Shown: positions 8,117-16,542, counted from the stretch's first letter. The stretch is DNA of 64,000 nt from CAVORB01 sp963736235 (GCA_963736235.1 CAVTOR010000005.1:1-64000), one strand, 5' to 3'. The notes: generated by a model not told the origin, from the sequence alone. Translations and numbers: made by a program.

Positions 8117-8389
8117 GGGGCTTTGATGACTCCTGCAGCGGCGATGAAACAACCCTTCGCCAATAGCGCGCTTGTCGATAGGCAGGCCGGTCTTACCGCG
8201 TTGCCAGCACCGCGCTCAGAATTCTTGTCTGGTTTGACGATAGAGGAGCGTAGGCAGGAGGGACATACGATTGACTACGCGTCCTACGTACGTAGTCACC
8301 GGGAGAAACAGCCACAGACAACGCGCTGAGCGAACCCGCGCGGATCGGTTCAGGGCACGAAACCAGGCATGCGCGCGCGCTCTGCCCGC
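8117..8389. other. Intergenic region upstream of the degenerate receiver
   Basis: About 270 bases between the leftward response regulator and the leftward receiver gene. It contains the right arm of the 13-bp inverted repeat and a second TACGCGT motif at 8276-8282. No gene is seen. Confidence 0.5.
8285..8297 (-). promoter_or_regulatory. Inverted repeat arm TACGTACGTAGTC (right)
   Basis: Reverse complement of 7725-7737. It lies about 170 bases upstream of the degenerate receiver gene start, a plausible operator position. Confidence 0.6.
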
Positions 8390-9010
8390 CTAGCGTTCCC
8401 GCTCCGACGCCAGCGCCAATGCAAGCAGCTCCTTGACGGAGCTCAGGCCCAGCTTTCGCAGCAGATTCTGGCGATGGGCCTCGACGGTGCGGTGGCTGAC
8501 ATCCAGTTCGCGGGCGATCTGTTTGCTGGTGCCGCCCTTGAGCAAGCTGTCGAACACCTCGCGTTCGCGCTGCGTCAGCAAGCTGAGACCCTGGGCGAGA
8601 TCGCCGTCCCCGGTGCCTGATTGCCGCGCGCCAAGGTCCAACTCCAACGCCCGATTGACGCTATCCAACAGGGCCTGGTCCCGGTAGGGCTTCTGCAGGA
8701 AATCGACGGCCCCGGCCTGCATGGCCTGGACCGCCATGGGGACGTCGCCATGGGCGGTGAGCATGATGATCGGCAGGGTCGCACCCAGTGCGTTGAGGCG
8801 TTCTTGCACCGCCAGACCGCTGATGCCCGCCATCCGCACGTCGAGGATCAGGCATCCGGGGCGTTCCGGCTCGAATGCGTCCAAGAACGCCTGACCGGAG
8901 GGATGGCCCTCGGCGCGCAGACCGACGGACTCGAGCAACTCCTGTATCGAGTCGCGCACCGCATCGTCGTCATCGACGATGAACACCGTTTGTTTAGGTG
9001 TTTTTGTCAT
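8390..9010 (-). CDS. FixJ/NarL-type response regulator
   Basis: 206 residues. The receiver domain has all active residues: TVFIVDDDDAVRD (acidic pocket), CLILDVRM (phospho-Asp), MLTAHGDVP (Thr) and FLQKPY (Lys). A LuxR-type helix-turn-helix follows at about residues 140-200 (LTQREREVFDSLLKG, SKQIARELDVSHRTVEAH). It is a DNA-binding transcription regulator phosphorylated by the cognate kinase encoded immediately upstream; the two genes overlap by 17 bases, which indicates translational coupling. Targets are not known. The neighbouring sulfatase/porin genes and the palindromic TACGTACGTA sites are candidates (inference). Confidence 0.93.
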   Translation of the reverse strand: MTKTPKQTVFIVDDDDAVRDSIQELLESVGLRAEGHPSGQAFLDAFEPERPGCLILDVRMAGISGLAVQERLNALGATLPIIMLTAHGDVPMAVQAMQAGAVDFLQKPYRDQALLDSVNRALELDLGARQSGTGDGDLAQGLSLLTQREREVFDSLLKGGTSKQIARELDVSHRTVEAHRQNLLRKLGLSSVKELLALALASERER

Positions 9011-10880
9011 GGCTCGCCACGCGCAGCGTAAAGCAGAACATCGCACCGCCATCGGGGTTGGGCTCATACCAAAGTCTTCCGCCGTGGGCTTCAATGATCT
9101 CCTGGCAAATCGACAGACCCATGCCCATGCCGCCGCTTTTGGCTGAATGCAGCGGTTCGAAGATGGCGTCGACCTGCTCCGACGGTACCCCGGGTCCCCG
9201 GTCCGAGACGCAGACCTGGACCTCGCCGTTGATCCTTTCGGCTTGGACGCGCACGCAGTGATCGCTCGCTTCGTCACCACAGACCGACTGAATCGCGTTC
9301 TGCAGCAGGTTGACCAACACCAATTGGACCTGGAGGCCGTCGGCAAGGACGGCGGGAAGATCTCCGGCGGACGTGCAGTCGATGACGCAGCCACGCCTCT
9401 CGGTCTCCAGCTCCATCATCCCGACCGCCTCTTGCAAGGTCGCGCACAGCGGCAGCGGCTCCAGGATGACCTGATTGGTATTGATGAATGCCCGCACCTT
9501 GTGGGTGATCTCACCCGCCCGAGTCGCTTGGCCCTCGATCTTCTCGAACAAGGCTTGCAGCTTGGGCGTTTGGTCGTTGCCACTGCGCAGGCGCCGTTGC
9601 GCCGCCTGGGCGTAGTTCTGGATGGCGATCAGCGGCTGATTGATCTCGTGGGCGATGGCCGTGGCCATAGCGCCGAGGCTGCGCTGCTTGCCGTATCGGG
9701 CGAGTGTTGCGCGCAGTGCGATCATTTCGCTCATGGTCTGCTTGCCGCGGGCGTTCTCGTCGCGCAGTGCGCGCTCGGTCCGCTGCAAGCGTCTCCGATT
9801 CAGGAACAAGGCCGCGATCAGCACCCCCTGCAAGGCGATGACGAGGGCCCCGGTGGCGATCGCGCCCGTATGTTCCTGCAGCAGCGAGGGTTGACGGTTG
9901 CGGATGCGGCTGCCCGCGGGCAATCGGTCTTCGTCGATCCGCCAACGCGCAAGCGCCGGGGCGTCGAAGATCGCCGGGTTGTGCAGCCGGTTGACGACAG
10001 GTATCGCTTGCGGCGCTTCGCCCCGAAGGATGCGCACGCCCAACTGTGCCGCGCGAAATCCATCTTCCTCCAGAGTAATCATGCGACCGCCGACGATACC
10101 GGTACCGATCAGGGTATCCCAGAGGCCATAGGTTGGCACGCTGGCCACATCGACGACATCGCGAAGGATGCTCTGCGGCGTGTAGGAATTGCCGGCTCGG
10201 TCCTGATATTGAACCAGGTAGAGGATCACCGTTCGGCCCGGCAGCCGACTGACCGCCTCCAAGAGCTCGGTCGATGGCAGGCCCTTCAACCAGACAACGT
10301 CAGGGCGGGTCTTCAGCGATTGAAATGCCTGTTCTGCTAGGCGCTCGTACCATTGGCCATACGCACCGGTCCCGACGATCACGGCCACCCGCTCGGTGTC
10401 GGGATGCAGCGCCAATACCAATTCCAGCGTGCCTGCGATGTCGACATTGAACGTGACGCCGGTCATGGTCGCCGGCAGTTTGTGTGCGCTCACGATGCGG
10501 CCATCCGGGTCGCAGAAAACGATCGGCACACCAGGAAACAGCTCCTCTCCGTATTTCAACAGAAACAGGAATGCCGGCGTGTAGGTCGCGATGACCAGAT
10601 CAGGCCGGTAGTCGCGATACTTCAGGGCATAACCGCGGCGCAACTCAGCGACGTAGTCTGCATCGTCAACGCGCGTCAGATCCGGCGCTTCGACATCGAT
10701 TTGGACTTGCATGTCAGGCGCCGAGGCAAATCCCCGCAGGATACCGTTATGCCAGTCCGTGTTCGCAGGCAGGCTGCTTCCGTGCGAATGCAACACGAGC
10801 ACCCGGTAGGGCTCGCTGCGATCTTGGGCCGGCAGCGCGGCGGAAATGAACAAAAGAAGGCAGAGTGCAGCGATCCGCAT
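8994..10880 (-). CDS. Sensor histidine kinase with periplasmic ABC-type binding domain
   Basis: 628 residues from the ATG at 10880, chosen because it opens a signal peptide (MRIAALCLLLFISAALPAQ). Residues about 25-330 form a periplasmic substrate-binding-like sensor (YRVLVLHSHG, PDLVIATYTPAF, TMTGVTFNVDIAGTLEL). A transmembrane helix follows (IATGALVIALQGVLIAALFL). The cytoplasmic part has the dimerisation/phospho-His box AIAHEINQPLIAIQNYAQ and an HATPase domain with N box (LVNLLQNAIQ), G1 (DRGPGVP) and G2 (GMGMGLSICQEIIEAHGG). It matches kinases that carry an ABC-transporter-like sensor and pair with FixJ-type regulators. The ligand is unknown. Confidence 0.92.
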   Translation of the reverse strand: MRIAALCLLLFISAALPAQDRSEPYRVLVLHSHGSSLPANTDWHNGILRGFASAPDMQVQIDVEAPDLTRVDDADYVAELRRGYALKYRDYRPDLVIATYTPAFLFLLKYGEELFPGVPIVFCDPDGRIVSAHKLPATMTGVTFNVDIAGTLELVLALHPDTERVAVIVGTGAYGQWYERLAEQAFQSLKTRPDVVWLKGLPSTELLEAVSRLPGRTVILYLVQYQDRAGNSYTPQSILRDVVDVASVPTYGLWDTLIGTGIVGGRMITLEEDGFRAAQLGVRILRGEAPQAIPVVNRLHNPAIFDAPALARWRIDEDRLPAGSRIRNRQPSLLQEHTGAIATGALVIALQGVLIAALFLNRRRLQRTERALRDENARGKQTMSEMIALRATLARYGKQRSLGAMATAIAHEINQPLIAIQNYAQAAQRRLRSGNDQTPKLQALFEKIEGQATRAGEITHKVRAFINTNQVILEPLPLCATLQEAVGMMELETERRGCVIDCTSAGDLPAVLADGLQVQLVLVNLLQNAIQSVCGDEASDHCVRVQAERINGEVQVCVSDRGPGVPSEQVDAIFEPLHSAKSGGMGMGLSICQEIIEAHGGRLWYEPNPDGGAMFCFTLRVASHDKNT

Positions 10881-11075
10881 CGGGCTCACCTGGCGAGCCG
10901 AACAAGAGCCGAACAAAGAGCCGAACAACGTGTTGCGCCAGCGCTGGAGGGTGCAGGTCGGCTCAACATCGGGGCCCCGCCGTGCTGGACTGTATGGGAT
11001 TGGTCTCATGCGTCTGAGGATACCCTCAACCTTCGTTGCTGCCACAACAAAGACCCAAGATGGGCAAAGCGTGGC

Positions 11076-11879
11076 TCACAAACCACGACAACAGCCGTGG
11101 TGGACACCGGCAGTTCTAGCGGGATTACTCCGAGAAAAACTCGCGGATGACCGTGAGCGACAACAGGCGGCGATGAGCCCGGCGGCTTCGCGCGGGGAAA
11201 ACTGGTGGCCGACACCGTCCTCGAAGTAGCCCGGCGTAAACACAACGGTGTGCTTGCCCAATGCACGCAGCCGTTGCAACAGCGCATCGGTCGGCAGGCC
11301 GGCGAGAAACTCGGCGGTGACCCGATCCTGGAATCGCGGCACCTCGGAGCGCAATTCGGCTTCCCAGGCGCGATCCCACGCGGAGGCGCCCGTCACCACC
11401 AGCAGCCGTCGGGCGCGCGGATGCCAGCGCAGCGCAAGCTCGATGGTGCCCGAAAAATCGTATTCGATCGGAACGCCGACCACGTCGGCCGGCAGCGGCG
11501 GGCGCGATCGCAGGAACGAACGGGGAACGGCCGCATGGATCACCGCGACCCGCGGAAACAGCTCGGCGCGATGGCGGAGCACGAAATCGAGTGCCCCTTC
11601 GGCCCCCACGACCAGCACCAACGGCGGCCGCAATGCGTACTTCTCGCCCAGGAAGCTGGTCAGCGCGCGAGTGTAGGACTCCCCCCCAAAACGGGGATAG
11701 TCGAGAAACTCGGCATTCAGCTCCGTCGAATTGGCGAGCGTCTCGCGCAGGCCGGCTTCGAATTCGAGATTCGCCGGCAGCAAGCGATGGTTGGAATACA
11801 GCACGAGGACGTTCCGGTTCTCCGCGGCCGGGGCGGCCGGCGCGAACAAGAGCCAGCACGCGACCCAAAGTCTTAACAT
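11076..11879 (-). pseudogene. Truncated ABC-type sensor protein, paralogue of the kinase sensor domain
   Basis: Has a signal peptide (MLRLWVACWLLFAPAAPAAE) and the first two thirds of the same fold as the kinase sensor next door (NVLVLYSNHRLLPANLEFE, PPLVLVVGAEGALDFVL, VVGVPIEYDFSGTIELAL). Resemblance stops near residue 235 (QFSPREAAGLIAA). The last 30 residues are unrelated and Arg/Ser-rich. No transmembrane helix or kinase domain follows. It looks like the 5' part of a second sensor kinase whose rest was lost. The start overlaps the stop of the upstream fragment (11873-12007). Confidence 0.7.
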
Positions 11880-12007
11880 CGATCCGTGCTTCGTTCGCTT
11901 TCTGCCGCGCCGAGGATCGCGGCGCGGACCGCATCTTCCGCCGTGCCGCGCGCCTTCACCACCAAATCTTTCAGTTGCTTGCGCAGGGGCTTGGCGAGGG
12001 ATTCCAT
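11873..12007 (-). pseudogene. Short N-terminal fragment, possibly of a restriction-modification protein
   Basis: 44 residues (MESLAKPLRKQLKDLVVKAR, then GTAEDAVRAAILGAAES). I recall this type of N-terminus, LPKPLRxQLExTVxxARxxAE, from large Eco57I-like methylase/nuclease proteins, but only the first helix is present and the function is not supported beyond that. The frame ends inside the start of the sensor fragment. It probably marks a deletion boundary. Confidence 0.35.
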
Positions 12008-12061
12008 GCGGGTTGCTCCGTCGTGGCTGGGCGTTGCGATCGTTTGCCTAGGCATGAGACC

Positions 12062-12430
12062 TCAGGCCTCCGGATATGCCAGCCCGAGCTGTTGCGCCGT
12101 TTTCCGAAGTCGCTTGTCGCGGGTCCAAAGGCTTGCCTGGGCACTCAACGCCACAGCCGCCAGCAGGTGCAGGTCGATGTAGCCGATGCCGCGCCCCCAA
12201 CAGCGGTTCTGATCCAAGAAATAGAGGGCTTCGGCATCGGTCACCACCGCCAGTTGTGGCAGGTTGCGCCATAACATCATCAGTGTCTGCCGATCCTGGA
12301 GGTTCCCGCAGGCCAGCTCGCCCAGGACCATGGGGTGCATGGCAACGTTCACCGTGCTCAGCAGTGCCGTCAGGTGCGCGTCACCGGTGCGCAGGTGATC
12401 GATCCAGATGGAGGTATCGACCAGGATCAT
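12062..12430 (-). CDS. vapC: VapC-type PIN-domain ribonuclease toxin
   Basis: 122 residues with the PIN signature: MILVDTSIWIDHLR (first Asp), VLGELACG (Glu), GIGYIDLHLLAA (Asp) and LWTRDKRLRKTA (last Asp). These four acidic residues bind the metal for RNA cleavage. The ATG overlaps the stop of the antitoxin gene by 4 bases (ATGA), the usual coupling. Length and order fit the family. It lies in the island beside a ParDE-like pair. Confidence 0.9.
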   Translation of the reverse strand: MILVDTSIWIDHLRTGDAHLTALLSTVNVAMHPMVLGELACGNLQDRQTLMMLWRNLPQLAVVTDAEALYFLDQNRCWGRGIGYIDLHLLAAVALSAQASLWTRDKRLRKTAQQLGLAYPEA

Positions 12431-12624
12431 GCGCCAGCATCGGACTGCCGGCGGGGTATCGGCTCCAGCTGGGGCTCGGAGCCGCCGAGCCGTGCCAAGC
12501 GGCGCGCGCTCTCGCGTTCGATCAGGGCCTTGAGCCCTTCGCGCACCAGGGCTGTCTTTTCCTTGACGCCGCAGAGGGCTTGCGCCCTTCGCAGCAGGTC
12601 ATCATCGATTTCAATGTGTTCGAT
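12427..12624 (-). CDS. vapB: VapB-type antitoxin, start codon not found
   Basis: About 65 codons: IEIDDDLLRRAQALCGVKEK, then TALVREGLKALIE, ending EPQLEPIPRRQSDAGA. This is the MRTNIEIDDxLL family with an N-terminal ribbon-helix-helix region and a C-terminal toxin-wrapping tail. The frame opens just after an in-frame TGA at 12625-12627 and contains no ATG, GTG or TTG before the conserved IEIDDD. The expected start sequence reads CTGAATCGAACACATT, which looks like a mutated ATGCGAACA. Either a one-base indel or a damaged start is likely; initiation at ATC or ATT is possible but rare. Confidence 0.75.
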   Translation of the reverse strand: MEHIEIDDDLLRRAQALCGVKEKTALVREGLKALIERESARRLARLGGSEPQLEPIPRRQSDAGA

Positions 12625-13033
12625 TCAGATAAAACAAACTAAATGTATGCATGATTGTAATCATCGATCCTCGGACTGCGACCTTCCCTAAGCCTCCTGC
12701 TTTCCCGTCTCTGCTGGGGGCTTGCAAGATAGTTGGGATGTCTCGACGACCTTGCAGGATGGGCAGTACATCGATTCCGTACGGGAACGCGACATAGAAG
12801 ACCAGATACTGGAATCGCTTTGCCGGGAAGCAACGCAGATCGCTGCGTTGCAATACGCGGGCATAGCGCAACGAGCCGATCGCGGGCCTGTCGGCGATGA
12901 GATTCAGTTTGTGCTCGATGGAGTCGATGAACCTAGCCTCCAACGTGTCGCCGCCCTCGGCGAAATGATAGTCGGCGGCTTCCTCCAGATCTCTACGTGC
13001 CCGCTCGCGGCGGATGAGCGATCTGCCCGTCAC
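12611..13033 (-). CDS. ParE/RelE-fold toxin with abnormal C-terminal extension
   Basis: 140 residues from a GTG start. The body matches ParE toxins: RRDLEEAADYHFAEGGDTLE, RFIDSIEHKLNLIADRPAIG, SLRYARVLQRSDLRCFPA and the final strand IDVLPILQGRRDIPTIL. Family members end at about this point. Here the frame continues for some 35 residues without resemblance, through the promoter region of vapB, to a TGA inside the vapB start. A lost stop codon or an indel would explain this. It overlaps the antitoxin gene by 41 bases. Confidence 0.85.
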   Translation of the reverse strand: MTGRSLIRRERARRDLEEAADYHFAEGGDTLEARFIDSIEHKLNLIADRPAIGSLRYARVLQRSDLRCFPAKRFQYLVFYVAFPYGIDVLPILQGRRDIPTILQAPSRDGKAGGLGKVAVRGSMITIMHTFSLFYLNRTH

Positions 13034-13271
13034 TCTTGGATCTTCCTGCGTCTTGCGCGGGGCGGAGGTCGTCGAAGTAGCCTTTGTCGAAGGTGCCTTC
13101 GATCGGGGAACTGACGCCTTCGTCGATGAGCTTGCGAAACCTCACCAACTCGCGGTGCGCGCGGATCAGCTGACGCAGGTATTCTCGGGTGCTGGTATAG
13201 CTGGACTCGGCGGCCTGTTCGTTGACGAAGTCGCGCAGTTCGTCCGGCAGGGAGATGTTCATCGTGGCCAT
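12993..13271 (-). CDS. ParD-type antitoxin
   Basis: 92 residues from MATMNISLPDELRDFV, a ribbon-helix-helix DNA-binding domain with YTSTREYLRQLIRAHRE, followed by the toxin-binding tail GTFDKGYFDDLR. After that motif the frame continues about 25 residues into the toxin gene; most ParD proteins end close to it. It is the first gene of the pair and should autoregulate it. Co-directional with vapBC immediately downstream. Confidence 0.85.
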   Translation of the reverse strand: MATMNISLPDELRDFVNEQAAESSYTSTREYLRQLIRAHRELVRFRKLIDEGVSSPIEGTFDKGYFDDLRPAQDAGRSKSDGQIAHPPRAGT

Positions 13272-13586
13272 GGTGTTCGCTCCCGATTGGCAAGGCTTGC
13301 CAAAACATAGGGCTGATATGTTTTGACCTGTCAACTATTGGCACGATGTTTCGTAAAGCACTCCTCTTCGATTCTCTTTAAAAACAATTTGTTGTTGAGC
13401 CTGTGGGTATGTGGGCGAGAGGCCCGAGAGTGTGGGCAACCTGTGGGCCGCGCCACTCCGGCAGGTGATGCTTTGCTCGAGCCTCTCGGCGCGGTCCACG
13501 GGTTGTCCACACGTCTCTGCTCGGGCCGGTCCGCAGGGATGCGGACTCGTCCACATATCCACAGGCTGGCGTCGACATGGATGCAA

Positions 13587-13609
13587 ACACATTGGCTCAG
13601 GGCACACAC
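13587..13609 (+). repeat. Inverted repeat, left arm
   Basis: ACACATTGGCTCAGGGCACA plus CAC pairs with GTGTATGCCCTGAGTCAATG plus TGT at 13783-13805, with two mismatches in 23 bases. The arms enclose about 170 bases. Possible ends of a small mobile unit or of the IS element's non-coding end. Confidence 0.75.
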
Positions 13610-13782
13610 GGCAGATTGCGACGGTGGATCATGCTGATATGCGTGGATTGGGTACCACCTGACTTCACTGCGTCGCGGAGCTAGCCTTTCTCTACGAGCA
13701 GGGATCGGCGCTCGGGATGCCCGCTGGGGATTCTCCCGAACGCCGCCGGTATAGCCCGAGACAAGGGTTCTCCACACCGGCC

Positions 13783-13805
13783 GTGTATGCCCTGAGTCAA
13801 TGTGT
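13783..13805 (-). repeat. Inverted repeat, right arm
   Basis: Right arm of the 23-base imperfect inverted repeat; see 13587-13609. It ends about 60 bases from the transposase stop codon. Confidence 0.75.
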
Positions 13806-13865
13806 CTGTTTCTCTTTCCTACTGCCCGATCAATCCGTTGCACGACGCGCTGGTGAGCCACCGCC

Positions 13866-15074
13866 TCAGCCCTGCTGCGGCGCCAGGCGCGGCATCTCCT
13901 GGCGCACGATGTCCCAGATGAAGCCGGCCAGCTCGCGGGCGATGGCCACGCACACCAGCTTGGTGTTCTTCCCCGCCCGGGTGAGGGTGCGATAGCGCCC
14001 GCACAGGCGTGTCTGGGCCTTCCAGGCGATCTTCTTGGCCTCCGGCGAGGCATTGCGCGCCTTGCCCTTGAGGTGCTTGGTCTGACGCGCCGGGAAGCGG
14101 TAGCTCCAGGCCGATTCGACCAGCATGCGCCGGGCATGCCCGTTGCCCGTGAGGGTGATGCCCCCCTGGCGCCGGCGCAGGCCCGAGGAATGCTCGCTCG
14201 GGCACCAGCCCGAGGAAGGCCATCAGCTGCTTGGGCGAGTCGAAGCGGCTGATGTCGCCGAGCTCGGCGAGCAGGACGATCGCCGCGAGCTTGTCGACCC
14301 CGCGCAAGGCGATCAAGGAGTCGACCACCGGGGCCAGCGACCACTCGGGCAGGGCGCGCATCAGATGATCGGTGAGCTGGGCCACCCGCTCACCGGCGGC
14401 GCGCTCGGCGTCGATGTACTCCTGCAAGACCACCTGCTGCCAGGGATGCTCCATCTTCAACCCCGCCAGCCAGTTCTCGTGCGCCGGCGTCCAGCGGCGT
14501 CTTGCCCCGCGGCCAGTGATGGCCATGGCGCAGCAGGAAGGCATTGAGCTGCTGGCGCGCCTTGCGCTCCTGCGCCTTCATGTCGTCGCGCGCACGGCTG
14601 AGGTCGCGCATCCGCTCCTGCTCCTGATCGGGCACCCACACCGCCGTGAGGTCGCCCGCGCGCAGCAGCCGCGCCAGCTTCAAGGCATCGCGCCGATCGG
14701 TCTTGATCCGCTCCCCCGGCGCCTTGGGGATCTTCGATGGCGCGACCACCTGGCAATCGTGACCGCAGGCGAGGATCTGGCGGTAGAGCACGTAGCCGCA
14801 CGGGCCGGCCTCGTAGCAGAACAGCAGCAATCCGCCCTCGTAGGCCTCGCTGAGCTTGGCCAACAGCTTCTCCACCTTCTTGGGCTTATTGGCGATCTCC
14901 CCGCGATACACCGGCTCGCCTCGTCCCGGCTCCGCCACCGCCACCGCAATCGTCTCTTTGTGCACGTCCAGGCCCACATAAGCCGCGTGGCGCTCCTCGC
15001 TGCTCAGCGTTGGTGATAACCTCCAAGGCCGACGCCGTCTCGATCCGATGCTGCTCTGGGTTAAACTTGCTCAT
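13866..15074 (-). mobile_element. IS110-family transposase, frameshifted
   Basis: Transposase of the DEDD plus Ser recombinase type, about 400 codons in total, read in four consecutive frame segments: MSKFNPEQHRIETASALEVI; then VGLDVHKETIAVAVAEPGRG with IKTDRRDALKLARLLRAGDL (RuvC-like domain); then VDSLIALRGVDKLAAIVLLA and PKQLMAFLGLVPE (C-terminal Tnp20 domain); then SAWSYRFPARQTKHLKGKAR to the stop. Frame changes lie near 14998, 14505 and 14190. Family members are inactive without an intact frame, so the copy is either dead or misread. It interrupts the island and directly abuts the truncated DUF3987 gene, which probably lost its 5' part to this insertion. Confidence 0.88.
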
Positions 15075-15075
15075 G

Positions 15076-15154
15076 ACCTGCCCCCCTCAATGTGGCTCTG
15101 TGTTGATGGCAATTTCCGTCCCCAACATAACCCACGAGCGTTGAGGACGGGCAG
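15076..15154. repeat. Inverted repeat upstream of the IS110 transposase
   Basis: GACCTGCCCCCCTCAA near 15076 and TTGAGGACGGGCAGGTC near 15138-15154 are inverted copies with two or three mismatches, enclosing about 45 bases. They flank the non-coding region 5' of the transposase, where IS110-group elements encode their bridge RNA. Element end or RNA stem are both possible. Confidence 0.55.
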
Positions 15155-15184
15155 GTCAAAACATGATGTCTAAGCCCCTTCGCC

Positions 15185-15796
15185 ATGGACAGCTACAACA
15201 GGCTCCTGCGGCGCATCCTGGACCACGAGGGATTGCCCGAATGGTTGTGCGAGCCCCAGCCCCACAAGGCGAAGCTGTCTTCTGAAGCCGCTCACGCTCG
15301 GCGAGCATTCCACAACAAGTTGGAGCGACTCATGGTCGAGGGAGAAGCCTACGAAGACGTGAAGGACATCGCGAGCAAGGCCGTATCACAGATCGCCAAG
15401 TTGGCACTTGTGCTTCACCTAGCCGAAAATCCCGCCGTTCTGGATCAACTGGAAAGCGAGATCAGCGGTGACGCGGGCTGCCGCCCAAGCACTCGGGGAG
15501 TGGTTCCTAAACGAAGCCGTCCGAGTACAACGGATGGCGGACGAGGATATCTGGCTCGAACATGCCCGTCGCGTTCTCAGGCTGGATTCAGCGGGGGCAT
15601 CGATTCCGTTACCAGCATGAAGTTAACCCAGAGTGGGCCGCGCCCCAGGCTCAAGGCCACCGAAGCGGACAAAGTGTTGGACTCGCTCGCTGAACACGGT
15701 TACTTGCGTTCCGAGAAGCAAGACGGGAAGAAAAAGCCGATATTTTGGGTGAATCCCGCGCTGTTTAGCCACTTTAGCCAGTTTAGCCAGGGGTAG
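15185..15796 (+). pseudogene. C-terminal remnant of a DUF3987 replication-type protein
   Basis: Reads SYNRLLRRILDHEGLPEWLC, KAVSQIAKLALVLHLAENP, and after frame changes ALGEWFLNEAVRVQRMADED and KATEADKVLDSLAEHGYLRS, ending KKKPIFWVNPALFSHFSQFS. This is the tail of DUF3987 proteins, found on plasmids, prophages and integrative elements and thought to act in replication. The N-terminal ATPase-like domain is missing and two or more frameshifts occur (near 15475 and 15590). The last codons lie inside the TTTAGCCA repeat cluster, so the repeat encodes the HFSQFSQ tail. Confidence 0.7.
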
Positions 15797-15848
15797 GGTG
15801 AAAAGTGAAAACGGAAATCAGGGCTCAGGGGTGGCTAAACCGGCTAAG
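15763..15848. repeat. TTTAGCCA repeat cluster, left
   Basis: Three direct copies of TTTAGCCA(C/G) at 15763-15790, about 40 bases of spacer, then two inverted copies TGGCTAAAC CGGCTAAG at 15832-15848. The same architecture recurs at 17704-17799. Iteron-like spacing (9-10 bases) next to a replication-type gene suggests a replication or partition site (inference). Confidence 0.75.
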
Positions 15849-15859
15849 AAAGTCCCCGA

Positions 15860-16138
15860 TCAGTACCGGTCCTGACGGTCTAGCCAATCCTCAAGCCAAC
15901 TCACGTACATTGGAACGTATATCCATTCGGAGAGATACCCGAAGCCAACTCCAAGGAAAAAGAAAAGCACCGCTCCAGGAATTGCGAAAGCAACAGCAGA
16001 GCCGATTGCTGCGGCAAAACATGCGACTGAAGCAACCAAGCTGACCGCAAGCCAGAACCACCGCCGCGTGAGAAGCCAAAGTACCACGAGCAGGAACAGC
16101 AGGCCGAATCCAATACCCACGAAGTCGCCCAATTGCAT
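15860..16138 (-). CDS. Small membrane protein of unknown function
   Basis: 92 residues with three hydrophobic segments (FGLLFLLVVLWLL, FWLAVSLVASVACFAAAIGS, PGAVLFFFLGVGFGYL) and an aromatic/acidic tail (WLEDWLDRQDRY). I do not recognise the family. It is one of five leftward small genes between the two repeat clusters; base composition is lower in GC than the flanking core genome. Confidence 0.6.
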   Translation of the reverse strand: MQLGDFVGIGFGLLFLLVVLWLLTRRWFWLAVSLVASVACFAAAIGSAVAFAIPGAVLFFFLGVGFGYLSEWIYVPMYVSWLEDWLDRQDRY

Positions 16139-16155
16139 TGGTGTTGGCCTACACG

Positions 16156-16542
16156 TTAGCGTTGATGCGCGCTCATCTGTGTGTCATCGTCGCGTCGTAG
16201 GAAGGTATCTCCCCCCAATCGGCAGTCATAGCTACCTTTGATGTGGCTTCCATAATATTTGCCGTGTGATGGTGCCGCCAGAAAGGCATTCCACTGCTCC
16301 GCAGGAAGGCGGCAATAATGGTACATGGTTCCCTTCAAGTTGATGACCATGTACTGATTCATACGGTCGTACCACGCCCCACGAATCCAACTGGACTTGG
16401 ACGTGTCTCCCGTTTCAAAGCTATCAAGGCAAACAGGAGACGCTCGGTACTTTACCGAAACTAACTGTTCGCACGCTAAGCCTGGGAAGGCAAAGAAAAG
16501 CGTGAGAGCAAAAGAACTAAGCAGTCTGCTTAGAATTCTCAT
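16156..16542 (-). CDS. Exported protein with a KTSC-like domain
   Basis: 128 residues from MRILSRLLSSFALTLFFAFP, a signal peptide. The mature part carries SSWIRGAWYDRMNQYMVIN followed by GTMYHYCRLPAEQWNAFLAA and GKYYGSHIKGSYDC. This matches the KTSC domain pattern (S-x-I, a strand, Y-x-Y, then a helix with W/F, then Y/F-x-x-x-I-K). KTSC domains occur in phage and toxin-immunity settings and may bind RNA or protein; no activity is established here. The gene overlaps the upstream membrane-protein gene by 4 bases. Confidence 0.6.
   Translation of the reverse strand: MRILSRLLSSFALTLFFAFPGLACEQLVSVKYRASPVCLDSFETGDTSKSSWIRGAWYDRMNQYMVINLKGTMYHYCRLPAEQWNAFLAAPSHGKYYGSHIKGSYDCRLGGDTFLRRDDDTQMSAHQR

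Larger units (their letters stand above)
13272..13865. other. Non-coding spacer between parDE and the IS110 element
   Basis: About 590 bases with no gene I can support. It holds a 23-base inverted repeat (13587-13609 and 13783-13805) and a TCCACA-rich stretch at 13490-13565. Part of it may be the non-coding end of the IS110-family element, which in some subgroups encodes the guide (bridge) RNA. Confidence 0.5.

Noticed and set aside
13335..13607. Minus-strand frame with PTYPQAQQQ
   Set aside because: Lies in a repeat-rich spacer, no ribosome site or domain; probably non-coding.
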